A DNA stretch of 5,901 bases from contig JAILQA010000236.1 in NCBI GenBank assembly GCA_024699205.1, positions 1 to 5,901 of the forward strand, given 5' to 3'. The notes under the pieces are model-generated. The model saw only the letters and a program-made list of their open reading frames with translations. It ran no database searches and was not told the origin of the DNA. Source of the stretch: Treponema sp. Lineage in GTDB: Bacteria > Spirochaetota > Spirochaetia > Treponematales > Treponemataceae. This document shows positions 5,877 to 5,901 of this stretch, in pieces. Positions within the stretch are counted from its first letter, which is position 1. Every line of letters starts with the position of its first letter. The position numbers and the translations under genes are program-made.

Positions 5877-5901
5877 ACAGAAAAATTAACTTGATTCCAC
5901 A

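Overview
The window looks like chromosomal DNA from a host-associated spirochaete, most likely a Treponema. This rests on the AT-rich coding style, the spirochaete-like lipoprotein, the paired CorC/TlyC-type genes and the general look of the proteins. It is an inference from memory of family sequences, because no database could be searched. The region is almost fully coding: six genes with gaps or overlaps of 33, 3, -11, -14 and 21 bases. No tRNA, rRNA, CRISPR array, insertion sequence or riboswitch was seen.

Bases 1-4090 are read on the plus strand. First comes the C-terminal (glutaminase) end of the purine enzyme PurL, cut by the window edge. Then come three tightly packed genes: a lipoprotein with a thioredoxin-like fold that lacks the CxxC active site, followed by two adjacent DUF21-CBS-CorC/HlyC membrane proteins (Mg2+/Co2+ transport family, historically called TlyC or 'hemolysin'). 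The second of these overlaps the first by 11 bases. The first paralogue keeps the canonical family motifs. The second has lost several of them, which suggests specialised partners rather than redundant copies.

Bases 4077-5864 are read on the minus strand: an RluA-family RNA pseudouridine synthase, then 21 bases later an outer-membrane beta-barrel protein. I recognise the latter as an omptin (OmpT/Pla-type surface protease, peptidase family A26). Its catalytic Asp-x-Asp and Asp-x-His pairs are in register with OmpT, but two arginines of the lipopolysaccharide-binding site are replaced. This is the most interesting gene in the window. The plus and minus gene groups converge, and their 3' ends overlap by 14 bases with no visible terminator between them.
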